Program-made: the position numbers and the translations under genes
Notes under the pieces: model-generated
Told to the model about the DNA's origin: nothing
Databases searched by the model: none
What the model saw: the letters and a program-made list of their open reading frames with translations, nothing else
Assembly: GCF_000143415.4 (NCBI RefSeq)
Contig: NW_003314284.1
Location: 1,745,715-1,809,714 of the forward strand
DNA: 64,000 nt
Direction: 5' to 3'
Origin: Selaginella moellendorffii
Lineage: Eukaryota > Streptophyta > Lycopodiopsida > Selaginellales > Selaginellaceae
Shown: in pieces, positions 1-10,542 of the stretch
How positions within the stretch are numbered: the stretch's first letter is position 1
How the letters are laid out: every line of letters begins with the position of its first letter

Positions 1-449
1 TTTGCCATATCCATTTGCCCTGTTTCGGCATATGCATTAACCATAGCATTCCACGCAACCAGGTCTTTGTCTGGCATGTTTCGGAAGATCTTCGAAGCAT
101 CTCCTATATTCCCGTTTTGTGCATACAACGTCAGCATGATGGTCCATGCTGCCTTGTCTGGCCTTTCGACGTCGCCAAAGAGCTTCTCGGCCTCGCAGAT
201 AAGCCCATTGCGGGCATATGCCGAGAGCATTAAGGAGCACGAGAAGGTATCTCTGGACACGATGCTGTCGTACACCTTCCGGGCATGCTCCACGCTGCCG
301 CACCTCCCGTACATCTCGATAAGCTTGTTTGCCAGGAAAGTATCGCCATTGGCAGCCGGGATGCGTGCGTGAATTAGCACGGCGTTGGAGAGGCTCTTGC
401 AACATTGGATCTCTCGGAGGCATTCGAAGCGATCCAGCTCAAGCTCGAA
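1..449 (-). CDS. PPR protein, partial (5' part; runs off the left edge)
   Basis: The minus-strand frame reads as PPR repeats: helix-turn signatures such as NKLIEMYGRCGSVEHARKVY, ARNGLICEAEKLF and FRNMPDKDLVAWNAM. PPR proteins bind organellar transcripts one base per repeat and act in RNA editing, splicing or stability in plastids and mitochondria. The frame is open from base 449 to the window edge, but it is preceded directly by an in-frame TAG (450-452), and the first in-frame ATG lies at 314, inside a repeat. The bases just upstream on the minus strand, ending TTGTTTTAG, could be an intron acceptor, so the true start may be in an upstream exon. Alternatively the 5' end was lost: a polypurine-rich stretch near 515-522 on this strand resembles the 3' end of an LTR element. 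Family certain, start unresolved. Confidence 0.8.
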
Positions 450-1634
450 CTAAAACAACCTCTATCACTGATTCGTCTACAACAAAACTCTCCCACCGTC
501 AAGATACTCCCCCTAATTTGGCAGGTAGTATCAATCCTCACAATTCTTCCCCTGTGAGAAAACTCCAAGAAAACCAAGTTCTGCCACACGAGCCATTGGA
601 TGGTGTTTTCCCTCTATACTCCAGCGGAAGACTAGTAATAGCAGATATTCAGGGTAGATTCTCCATCCATGTTGACATGTTGCATACATTTGGGCTCGCA
701 AAACCAGGGATGGCAATTACAAGGCTCCAGTGAGTTTTTCTTACTCCAACTTGGCCTCTTCCTAGCCACTCTCAGCTCTATGAATTCTCTAAAGAGTTTC
801 CTTTATTGTTATCAAACTGATTGGAGCAGAAAATAGACAACTACCTAGAACGACCATCAAAACTGTGTGAAAACCAATCCATGATAGAGCTTATAACTCC
901 AGTTGATTTATACATCCCATAAGCAACATTCACCAAAAACACCCCACTACTTTTTGCAGTATTACACAGTCTGAGATGGACTAAAAGCATGTTCAAATTT
1001 GCAAATTTACTCCTAGTGATAGGGATTCTTGCTGAAAGGTGCAATAATTCTCTCTCGGCAATAGGGGTTCATTTAAAAAGTTTGTGTTCTCTGTTAAATT
1101 TGGATAATGAATTTAGTTTATTATAATTAGCTAACAGCATTTTGAAATAAAATAACTAAACAAATCTTTGTGGTGTTAGAATTTTCACTATAACCTTCCT
1201 CTGCAACTCTTCTTCTTCGTCATGGCCACCATTCCCAAGAAGGCTTCTACAGCTAAGTCAATCTAGTATGTTCTTGCTGTTAAACCTCTAGAGAGAGAAA
1301 AAGAAAAAGAAAAACTAACAATATTCTAGTGTAGGACCTTAAGTCCAAGTCAAGACATTCCTTACAATATTGTAAACATGTAAGAAATAATTTCCCTTCA
1401 CATGTTTGATAGACTTCCATGGGATAAGTTCCACTTTCAATACCTTTGGTTACACTAAAAACTAGAGAAATCTAGAGAATCCATTATTTCCAACTAGGAA
1501 AGGATTCAACACTTATTGCACTATCAGTGCCTTTTTTATTAGTGCTTAATTGCATTGCTTTATACATCACTTATTAAAGTATATAATATTATAAGAATTT
1601 TTTAAAAAAAATTTATTTTTTATTTTATTTTAAA
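450..1634. other. AT-rich intergenic stretch
   Basis: No open frame here looks like a real gene. On the minus strand a purine-rich AGGGGGAG lies around 515-522, as in retrotransposon polypurine tracts, but no paired LTR was found. The remainder is low-complexity AT-rich DNA with short A/T runs near 1590-1640. Confidence 0.5.
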
Positions 1635-2537
1635 TTATTTTAAACATAAATTATGTTTATAAGTTTTAGTTGACCAAAAGGGTTTATTAGGAAAACTAGA
1701 TGAATATAAAACTAAATTACAATCATTTTGAAGACTTAAAAATGTTGGAAAAGTACAAATAGGATTTTTCTTACAAAATAAATTTGTTCTCCACTCTACT
1801 TTGTATAATGATGAAAATAAAATTATATTTCCACTAATTTGATTTTGTAGAAAGCAGTTAATATAATTTCTCTTTCCAGTGTTTGTTTCCCAAATAATAT
1901 TTTGTCCAGAATAAAGTACAAGATTACAGTTTAAATGTAGTAGTAATATATTTTTTTTATTTGGAGATATTAGAAAATTTTCTTGAAATAAAGTATGATA
2001 GTGGTTTAGCTTTTTTCCACTTATTAATATGCTTACAAAAACATAGCAATCATTTAATGATTTTGGTTTATTCATAGATGAATTAATATAATATTCAGGA
2101 TTTTCAGGTTCTGATATACCATCCCGATCATAATAAATTTCAAACTTTTTAGAAGTAATTCTTATGGAATTTGCAGCAGCAAATAATATTTTATCAAAAT
2201 ATTTTTGATATAATCTTCTAAGCCCTTCATATAAAGAACGTCCTAAAGTATAACCATATTCTCCACTTGCTTCACAATTAGGAGTATTTCCTGTATAACG
2301 TGAAATTTTAATAAGAACAATTCCACTAGTTAAAACTATTGATATACTATCAGACCAATTTAATGGATAATCTTCTTTCTTCTGATCAATAAAAGCTATT
2401 AATCTATCAATAGCATCAACAATTGTACTCATATCAACATCATTTATGCTATTTGGAAAACTAAATTCTGTATTATCACCATATATGAATTTCAATAATT
2501 GTATTATTAAAAAGCAAAGAGTAGTATATTTACCCAT
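1635..2537 (-). CDS. Secreted GNA/bulb-type lectin-like protein with unknown N-terminal domain
   Basis: An intact 300-codon ORF with a true ATG in very AT-rich DNA. Residues 1-20 form a likely signal peptide (hydrophobic LCFLIIQLLKFIYG). The C-terminal ~110 residues look like a bulb-type (GNA, monocot mannose-binding) lectin: three spaced subdomains carry HLNCNLVLY, a degenerate QISGNIILF, and an exact QxDxNxVxY site, QNDCNLVLY. The paired tryptophans IIWETNTG and PFWSTKT match the WxTxT strand of that fold. Established knowledge: such domains bind mannose and are common in plant defence and receptor proteins. Residues ~25-185 match nothing I recognise. Base composition is far poorer in GC than all other genes in the window and no intron is needed. 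It could be an expressed single-exon defence gene or an acquired gene; expression is unproven. Confidence 0.6.
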   Translation of the reverse strand: MGKYTTLCFLIIQLLKFIYGDNTEFSFPNSINDVDMSTIVDAIDRLIAFIDQKKEDYPLNWSDSISIVLTSGIVLIKISRYTGNTPNCEASGEYGYTLGRSLYEGLRRLYQKYFDKILFAAANSIRITSKKFEIYYDRDGISEPENPEYYINSSMNKPKSLNDCYVFVSILISGKKLNHYHTLFQENFLISPNKKNILLLHLNCNLVLYSGQNIIWETNTGKRNYINCFLQNQISGNIILFSSLYKVEWRTNLFCKKNPICTFPTFLSLQNDCNLVLYSSSFPNKPFWSTKTYKHNLCLK

Positions 2538-2887
2538 ATATATTTATCTTCTACAAATAATGAATATATACTATATAAAAATCAATTTTATATAAATAAC
2601 ACATTTGAAGTTCTCCATCCAATTGAGCAATATGGCAGTTAAGGGCCACTATAGTCTAAAGCAATTAAACAAAGTAGCATGTCATGTGTTATATGGGCCC
2701 ATCAAAAGACTATACACTTGCCAAATGTGATTAAAGTTACAAGCCTAAGAGACTTATATAACTATACATTTGCCAAAAATGACTGAAGTTATATTCTATG
2801 TATGATGGAGAAAAACCATTAAGCCTATAACTTGGTTTGTTCTCTATTCTTTGTATTTTGAACAAATGGGTAGTTGTAAAATGCACA
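2538..2887. other. AT-rich upstream region of the lectin-like ORF
   Basis: Contains TA-rich motifs just upstream of the minus-strand ATG (around 2550-2600) that could serve as a TATA region. No other gene is visible. Confidence 0.3.
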
Positions 2888-3244
2888 AAGCATAACTTTG
2901 TCATTTAGCTAATTTGAGCATAGTGTTATACTTTATACTCAAGGATAAACAAAGTTTTTTAGAACTTAGTGCACTCTTTATATATTATTTTAGTAGTATT
3001 GTGTGAAAAATGCCTGATAAAGTCACTTAATTATGAAAGGATTTGTACACTTAAGAGGTGAAGCATAATTTTATCACTTATCTAATTTAAGCATAATGTC
3101 ATGCTTTGTGCTCAAGGATAGAATTTACTATGCTTTAGCAAAGTTTTTTAGAAGTACACTCTCTATATATTGTTTTAGCAATATTATGTGAAAATTGCCC
3201 AATAAAGTCACTTAATTGTGAAAGGATTTGTATACTCAATAGGT
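2888..3244. repeat. Diverged tandem duplication, two ~175-bp AT-rich units
   Basis: Unit 1 (2888-3060) and unit 2 (3061-3244) both begin AAGCATAA and share, in order, CTCAAGGATA, AAAGTTTTTTAGAA, CTCTATATATTGTTTTAG (unit 1 differs slightly) and AAAGTCACTTAATT followed by GAAAGGATTTGTA. Unit 2 has a ~15-bp insertion. The divergence by eye suggests an old event. Nothing is encoded. Confidence 0.75.
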
Positions 3245-4981
3245 GTAAAATAACATTTACATATGGGGTAGAGACATTTTATTTATATTATTTTTTCACT
3301 TTTGACTAAAGAGTGATAGAGCAAAGGAAGTATGAAGGCTTTGTAATGAAATGAAATATATAAACCATAATAGACATGACAAAGCATGCTAAAAAAGATG
3401 AGGGCATTTTCAAGCTATAACAATATAACAATGCATATAAAATTATGGCAATAGGTTATAATTAGGATTTTATAGCTATGTAGGTGTCTAAAATAAAATT
3501 TTGATATATAGAGAATTTGGACAAAGTGTGAAATCAATATGGCTTTGAGATCACTCTTAGCAATTACCTTAAATTAGGATGAGGACCCATAGAGGTTATG
3601 AGTGAGATTCCTCTAAATGGTCATTAAAATGACTAAAGTAGAATAAAAAATTTAATTGCTTACAATTAATTTGTTAATAAAGTAATTACTTTCTTTTCAA
3701 AGAGCTCAAATAAATTAGAAGTACTTGTGACAGTGAAGCAAAAATTTAACTATGCAATACTAAAGTTGTATAGAATTCAAAACATTAGATGATTGAGTTG
3801 GTAGAGAGCTATTGGGTGTTATACAAATGTTTAAAGACTGTTCAAATCAGCCCACAAAGAAGGCTTAGAACTTTTGTCACATATACATTCTTCATTTCTT
3901 ATGGGATATTCTAATAGTCATAAATGACTAAAGTTTTGAGTTTCAAAAGGAAATTATTAATGTCATGGTTGTGGGATGTATATAGAGCAACTATAGTTAT
4001 ATAACCCTCCCGCAATCATGATATTAATAATTTCTTGATTATCTAATGTTTCTCTACAACCCTCCCATAACGTTATTATCTAAGTAATAGAGCTTTATAC
4101 AATAGCTCTATAGTTGTATAGAGCAATATAGAGTAGTAAAGATTTAACTTTATTACTTGAATAATGAGGTTAATTGTAATATAAACTTCCCTAATAACAT
4201 TATAAACAACTAAATTTTCCATTCTACTTTAGTCACTTACATCTATCCAACCACCACTACTTTGGCCTTAGTTAAGCTCCCTCGCCAAAATTCCCACTTA
4301 TTATATTAGCTTTTACTTGGTCCTATTTAATTTTAACAACTCACTACACAAGCAATAGAACATTAACCATCTATCCATGGATTCCCAAATTCTCTTTCAA
4401 TCCCCCTTCTTGAATTAAATTGGACTTAAGGTTCAATTACACTTCCTACAAGCACAAGCAACCAAGCACACCAAGCCTCTAAGTCCCTAACATCTTTTAG
4501 TACAACAAAACTTGATCATGGGACTCTCTAAATCCCAAGCCTTGGATGTAATACTTACTTCGGGACACTAGGGGAAACACTGTGGTTTAATGGCTCGATA
4601 TAGGTACCCTTACTCCCGCATTTCCATCCAAAAGGGAAGGCCCAAGCCTCTAGGAAGGGGCGAAAACCAATGAGCTATAAGATACTCAAGTGGGGCACCA
4701 CTCCATATAAGCCAGAAGCACTATAGTCATGTCCCTTCTAGGAATGGGAGTTGCTCTTGAGCATTTTCTTGGGTGGCCCCTCCAACACCACTCCAATCCA
4801 TGCTCACTCCCACCTGATGCCCTTAGGCCCTAGTCTCAACCTCAAGTTAGTTTGGAAATACCACTAGAGAGTTCTTTCAAGATTGATTCCTAGACCTCAC
4901 TATCCCTACTATACTTTTAGAACCCTCTACAGCATCCCCCTTGGGAAACACACGCTTTAGGCTTTCACCCCACGACCTAAA
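3245..4981. other. AT-rich intergenic DNA, probable decayed transposon remnants
   Basis: No ORF of note. The stretch 4540-4980 is less AT-rich and has a non-coding, LTR-like texture, but no matching second copy lies in the window. No feature could be assigned. Confidence 0.3.
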
Positions 4982-5198
4982 TTAGTATTTGGACTTGGTC
5001 TCACACTTGATCTTGGACTTAGTTTTGGACCTGATGTCGGACTCAGTTTCGGACCTGATGTCGGACTCAGTCTCAAACCCAATCTCAGATCTTGGACTTG
5101 GTCTTGAACTCGGTCTCAGAGTTGGTCTTGAACTCGATCTCAAACTCGGTCTCAAACTCGATCTTGGATTCAATCTCAAACTCAGTCTCATTCGATAA
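4982..5198. repeat. Degenerate short-period minisatellite
   Basis: About 200 bp built from diverged six-base-based units of the type CTCGAT / CTTGGA / CTCAGT. Because the period is a multiple of three, both strands stay open for ~69 codons and give periodic peptides (Leu/Asp/Gly-rich on plus, Arg/Ser-rich on minus). That symmetry marks a repeat artefact, not a gene. Confidence 0.8.
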
Positions 5199-5771
5199 AC
5201 TTTTTATCATTCCAATCGTGATTTCAGGGTTCCTTTAGTCTCCAATATCTCAGAGAGTTGATTCTTTACAATAACCATACCCTTGGTCACTAAACAAAAG
5301 GATCACTCTTCTTTCTTTCTATGAACTAGGATTTTGGGATGACATTTCGAAACACCACAACCCAACTTAGTCCTAACACTTCTATATATCATGACACTTG
5401 CTATGTGTCAGTCCCTCTTATGTCCCTTTCTAAAGACTCACTTATTAATTGCTTTATACTCATTCCTAAAGCACTTCGTTGGGAGGTCTACTCCCACTCT
5501 CAATTTTTTGAGTTAGAACTTTTAATCCAAATGTGTTATATTTGTTGGACTTCCACTTTGACCACTACCATATGGCACCCTTTCAACCCCACTTTGGGGT
5601 TTAAAAATTTGTGCCTTACAAATATATGTGATCAAGTTAATTCATATAGTGGGAGTAGTAGTGGTCTTTTAATTGCACTCACAAAGGTGCAATTAAAGGA
5701 TTACAAATGCTTAAATGCTTAAATAGGTAGGATTTACAAGAGGCATTGATATTTATGAGATATTTGTATAT
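5199..5771. other. Intergenic, nothing recognisable
   Basis: The plus-strand frame 5339-5722 is open for 127 codons but shows no motif, and its composition resembles the surrounding non-coding DNA. Confidence 0.3.
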
Positions 5772-6308
5772 ATGCCCAAAGAAAGCATCAAGAATGGATT
5801 ACTTAAGGCTATTTTGGGTCCTTTTACATTAATAAAGGTCTTAGTTACTATCAATCTTCCATCAATTATGTGTGACATGAAAGGTTATAGAGTTGCTAAG
5901 CAAAAAGAATTTATTCCATTTTATGGAACACTAAAAGTAGAAGGAGAGTTCATGAATGGTAGTGTGGGCTCATGTTTAATTCTTGAGGAATATGGTTTTT
6001 GAAAATGTATAACTATTGAAGAGCAAAAGAGAAGAGGTTTCATTGATACATAGGGAGTTATTCATAAACATTTATCTTGGATGGACAAATTTCCCACCTT
6101 GGTGAAAATTGGCATGATGTAATATTGCAATATTGCTAGTTGCAAACATGGATATAGTAGAATTAATCTAATGAAAACAACATTTAGGAATAAACTTTCC
6201 ACTAAGTCAATAGATGAAAATCTCATGATTAGCTTAGAAGGGCCATTTATTGAAACATTTAACTTTGAGAGAGCTATTGGAGAGTGGAAAAACTCAGCTC
6301 ACTATTAA
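5772..6308 (+). pseudogene. hAT-like transposase C-terminal relic
   Basis: Read through several stops, the plus strand ends with INLMKTTFRNKLSTKSI, then ENLMISLEGP and FNFERAIGEW. This order (KTxLRNRLS, LMxISxEGP, FxFxxAxxxW) is the C-terminal dimerisation region of one hAT transposase / ZNF862-like group. A preceding FPTLVKIGMM fits the helix before it. The usual ERGFS segment is replaced by degraded sequence and at least three stops interrupt the frame, so this is a dead fragment. No terminal inverted repeats were found. Confidence 0.5.
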
Positions 6309-7542
6309 CAAATTTTTATTATATAATACTAATGTGAGTTTTAGGTTTGGATGTTATAAACCATGTTAAAAGGCTTGAGCTAATTCATTCTTGCTCTAAA
6401 CTCTAAGTCTTCGGGCAAGGTCATTGTTTCCCTTTGATTTCAAAAAATGGCTACTCTAGCTCACAAGAGTTTATTGGTTCTAATGAATACCTATTTTTTC
6501 CGAAATCCATGTTATCTATCTGAAATTGCTGCTAACTTATGATCATGAAATCTGAGCGCTACAAGGAGAGCGAAATTTCTATTAAATGTTTCCTGATCTT
6601 GCGCTTAGCTTCCTTGATGAGATTCACAGTGTGGTTAGCTTGCTAGAGTAGGAATGGAGATTAACAAGGTGCTCTTGGCCTGAAGAAACCACTAGGCAAC
6701 AAATCAACCACAACAACTCCATTGTTTGCATTATGGCAAATTGTTATCTAGAGACAAACTTTGCTACACAAGAATTGGGTGAGCTTAATTGAGATGAGAA
6801 AAATTTCTATGATTTCTTGTGTTGGAAAGGCCTCGTGTGACATGCAGTGAACATTAAACTCATAAAGGCTATTGAATTCTCCATCTAAGTATTTGCTCGC
6901 AATTGCTTCAAAGAATAGCTTCGCAACACTGGATCTTGAGGGCCTAATTGGGAAGAAGCTTATAATGCAGTTAGCAAGTAGAACAGGGCAAGGGATAACT
7001 TGAGTTGGTCAGCATCTTTCAAAGAAGGGACAAAGAAATTTGAGGTGAAATCTAGTTAACACAGTTGAATACTATAGATGCTTATGGTGGTGGAGATGTG
7101 TTTGGGCTTGATGATCTCTTGGACTTTGGAAACTACTTCCTCTGAGAATTAAATTGGCATGGCTGGGATAGAAGATTATCATTAGCCCTTTTTTATACTT
7201 CCAAAAGCTTGCCTTGAAATCCAACTAGTTGAGCATCTCCAATTATAGTGGACAAAGAAGTTAATGAAGTAAGCATTTGTTAATTCCTTCTTGATACTTT
7301 GGTTCCTTCATAATCTTTTTTAGTGGTTGTGACTTATCATCCTTCTATATTTAAAAGAGTAAGGGTGACATATTCTATCGAGATTCTTTTCAAGCTTAAT
7401 GGTGGAGATGAAAACACATGGCAAAAAAACAGTTGAGGGTGAAACGTGTTTTTTATAGTTTTTTTCAATGCATTTTTCCAGGAGAGCTTATCACCGCGGC
7501 TGCACACCATGAGGTTCACTGCATGATTGCATTGGTTCTTAC
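6309..7542. other. Intergenic, probable decayed repeats
   Basis: Only short open frames without motifs. No tRNA, LTR pair or inverted repeat was recognised. Confidence 0.3.
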
Positions 7543-8104
7543 GTTATATACTTTGTGCTCATGAATCTTTCCTTTACTGTCCAATTTGTACTCAAAGATG
7601 CCATCAAAGAGACCTCCACAGCACTTGTGGAATCGTGAACAGACCATTTGATCACAATAGTGTGCTGTCCAAAGGCTGCCAGGCACTCAAGATTTCCACC
7701 CAGATCGACTTGAAAAGCATTCTACCATTCAGCCGGAGCACCTGTATAATACACTTGTAAGTCTGTGAAAGCAGTTTACTGGATCTCTGAAAGAGATGTC
7801 CTCTCTGCACCATTCAAGATAAGCGACTCTACGTTTACTTCATTCTCCTGTATATTTGATAGCTCAGATCTCCATGGAACAGAACAGGCAGCTCCTCCCT
7901 GAAAGTCTTGATGACATAGCCTACATTGACATGGTAATCCAGACTTCCTTCCTTGCTCTTTGCTACTAACAGATCCTCTACTTTGCTATTCAGCTTGGTT
8001 GAGAGATTGCAATAATTCACTTGAAGAGGTTGCTTGAATCTATCTCTGCTGCTATATGCCAAGCTCGGCACTACCTCTAACGGAAGCAGCTCACTACACA
8101 CCAT
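7543..8104 (-). pseudogene. DUF2358-like (plastid-type conserved protein) pseudogene
   Basis: The minus strand carries in order YHVNVGYVIKTFREELPVLF, HGDLSYQIYR, a short intron-like GTAAACG..GTGCAG, then EDISFRDPVNCF, VLRLNGRMLFKSIWVEIL, WQPLDSTLL, VIKWSVH and finally LFDGIFEYKLDSKGKIHEHK, followed by a GTAAG donor. This order is that of plant DUF2358 proteins (a nuclear transport factor 2-like fold; function unknown). The blocks lie in different frames: indels occur near 7760, near 7660 and near 7610, and the first intron is only ~34 bp. An upstream exon may precede 8104, where TTTGCAG could be an acceptor. Several independent lesions make it a pseudogene. Confidence 0.75.
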
Positions 8105-10095
8105 CTTGTCAAGTTCGCTGCAAACTGAATATTGTCTTCCTCAGTCAAGCTGATTTCTTCCAGTTCTTCATGCCAAACAATGGTATGGCACTCTTAAGTT
8201 CGAGGTAAAAAGCTTTCACATTTTGTTTGTCAAGCTACCTTGGTTGACTTGCACAGGCTTAACCTCAGCGAGTCCATCTATCCACTGGCAAGTTCTCAGT
8301 GTTGAGAATAGCGAGCCAAGTGGCAGTGACTGAAGAGGTGAGTTTTCTATTTTTGATGCTTTTAGCTCCCTAGCAAACATCTGTATTCTCTTTTCTTCTT
8401 CTCTAGATTACTGACAACCTTGCTTGGAATGTATTACAGTCATACACATTGGAGATTAAGTTTCTTGAAGCTCTCTGATGCTTCAAACAAAAGGCAAGCA
8501 CTGCCACCGTCAAGCATACATGACAATTGGCTTCAAGAAGATGATGGCTAGGTTTATGAGTTTTGCAGTTGTCAATTTTGCAACTGTTCTTGGCTCTTCT
8601 GTATCTGCCAAGTGAGTATTTCCGAGATATGACTCGATTTCTGATGTTGAAGCATGTGAAGCTTTTATGCAGTTTTGGTCAGAGTCTAGAACAATGCACT
8701 GGATCTTTGCACAGAAACACGGAAAACATTCAAAATAACCCAGCACTTGAGGTGATATGCTCATTAACATTTGTGATTTGTTTATCTCGAGGCATCTTTT
8801 TTTAGGCACTTTGAGCATTGACTTACACGGGAACTTTCATTGGTGGGGGCAATGATTCTAGCAAAGAAGGCTCTGGAAGAAGCTTATATTACGAAGCAGA
8901 TGATCTGTTTTCAGACCTCTTGAAAGATGAAAATGAAGGCTCAGCATTAACAAGAAGTGACTATATCGCTTTTAAGGTTACAAAGGTCCACCTTGCAGGA
9001 ACATCATTGGTTGTATCCTGGAATGAAGGCTACGTTGGAAGCAGCAATGGGGTACATGCTCTAAAATTTATCCCGCAGCTTTTGCAAGTCTATTTCGACG
9101 TTGCATTGCAAGATATGAGCAATTGTAAGTTCCAAACCTTTGCATTTAATCCGCTGCTCTTTGTATGTTTAGCACTACTCTGCACTCTTTTACCTATGGT
9201 CTTCTTCAGAATCAAAGCCATGTTTCCGGATAAGGCATTTTCAATTGAGGTAAGCAAGATTAGTTTACTCATAAGCTGACTCATGTTTTAAATCAGGTCC
9301 AACAAACGTGTTGTCAGTTTGTGCACACTTTCTTCAAGAAATCTCCTCAATTCATTGCTCTTTGAAGGTAAGCCTTTCTTATCTATTTGAAGTTGTTATC
9401 CCAAAAGAAGTAAAAACATTGCAGAAGCCCATCACCAGTCAACCTCAAACAAGTGACAGTAAAGTAAGATGGATTTCACAATGTTTGAGTGTTAAACTTC
9501 TATTACATTTACTAGACTGAGCTTCCTTTGCAACTATGCTGAGTGGTTGGAGACCATGGGGGTGGTGGTACTTGTTTCAAGGATGGTGTAAGAGAGCTCT
9601 TTGAAACTTTGGAGTTGGTTCTCTACAAAAATCTCTTCTTATGGTAATTGAAAATTCTCACTGTTTATGTTGTGTCTAATCTTCACAAACATCCAGGCAT
9701 AAAACTTCTGCCATCCCGGCCCAGTCCCGGCTGCTATTTTTTGTCATAACCGCCATAGCAAAGCTTGCAACGTGCCATTGAGAGCTCTTGCCTAGAGCTC
9801 GAGTGCTAAGGTTTGTTTTTTTTTTTTGTCTTCTCTAAGGAACTTTCTTGAGTTTAAGTTGCTGTTCTTGATGAAGGTGGCACAATCACATCAACTACTC
9901 AAAAAGACTGTCTGGAGAAGAATTGAAGATCACCATTGCTGCCTACGACTGAGTCCCTGGAGTGGAGAAGCTGGTGATGAATACAAAGATGGACCTTGCC
10001 TTGCAGCTTATACAGCATGAGAAGCCCGAGGGCTTGCTACATTAGTACAAGGCCATGGAGCTGTCCACAAAGTTCAATTTGTTTCTCACATGTCC
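8105..10095 (+). pseudogene. Unidentified decayed multi-exon coding sequence
   Basis: Exon-like patches on the plus strand are separated by GT..AG intervals: ITDNLAWNVLQSYTLEIKF near 8410-8465, RNTENIQNNPALE ending near 8752 with a GTGATA donor, a 153-codon open segment 8818-9279 containing DLFSDLLKDENEGSALTRSD and AFKVTKVHLAGTSLVVSWNE, and VEKLVMNTKMDLALQLIQHE near 9970-10020. Stops and frameshifts separate them. I do not recognise the family. The patches may belong to one dead gene or to two. Confidence 0.35.
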
Positions 10096-10101
10096 AAGAA
10101 G

Positions 10102-10542
10102 ATTTGGCCCCCCGTCGATCACAACATGGTCAGATGCTACTAGCATTTTGGACAAATATTCACAGGTTATACTTCCCACCAAAGGATCAACTACATGGAA
10201 ATAAGTTCAAGAAAAACAAAGAGAAAACTCACAAGGATCTGGCTCACCCAGCAATGCACAAATTGAAACAAAACTTTGCAAATTGTAAGAGCTGGACTTT
10301 AATTCTCCTTGAGAGTTTTCAAGAAGATCTGTCCACTAGGATGAATGTTGCAGTGATAGATTCACGTTTTAAACACCACCTACATTTTCCAATAAGAGAT
10401 AAGATCTTTGAATTCTTCCTCCTTTCCACATTATCTTGAGAGGCTTTAATGAATAATCGCTGGGGATGCTAATTTTGACCTTATAAAGGGATCCTATGAG
10501 ATCAAGAAGAATTTCTTCAAAAGTTGAGAATTGAGCTAAGAA
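10102..10542 (-). pseudogene. Ubiquitin-conjugating enzyme (E2) pseudogene, copy 1
   Basis: The minus strand reads KVKISIPSDYSLKPLKI, then after an intron-like gap VFKT-stop-IYHCNIHPSGQIFLKTL, SPALTICKVLF, SICALLGEPDP, and after a clean GTGAGT..ATGTAG intron FDPLVGSITCEYLSKML. This follows the E2 fold from the strand-4 YPFKPP segment through the HPN/active-site loop to the C-terminal helices. The active-site Cys expected in ICLDIL is Phe (QIFL), an in-frame TGA interrupts FKT-IYH, and TAA replaces the Trp before SPALT. The retained intron shows it is not a processed copy. It is catalytically dead. Confidence 0.75.

Noticed and set aside
4982-5198. Two overlapping 69-codon ORFs on opposite strands
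   Set aside because: Both arise from the same short-period repeat.
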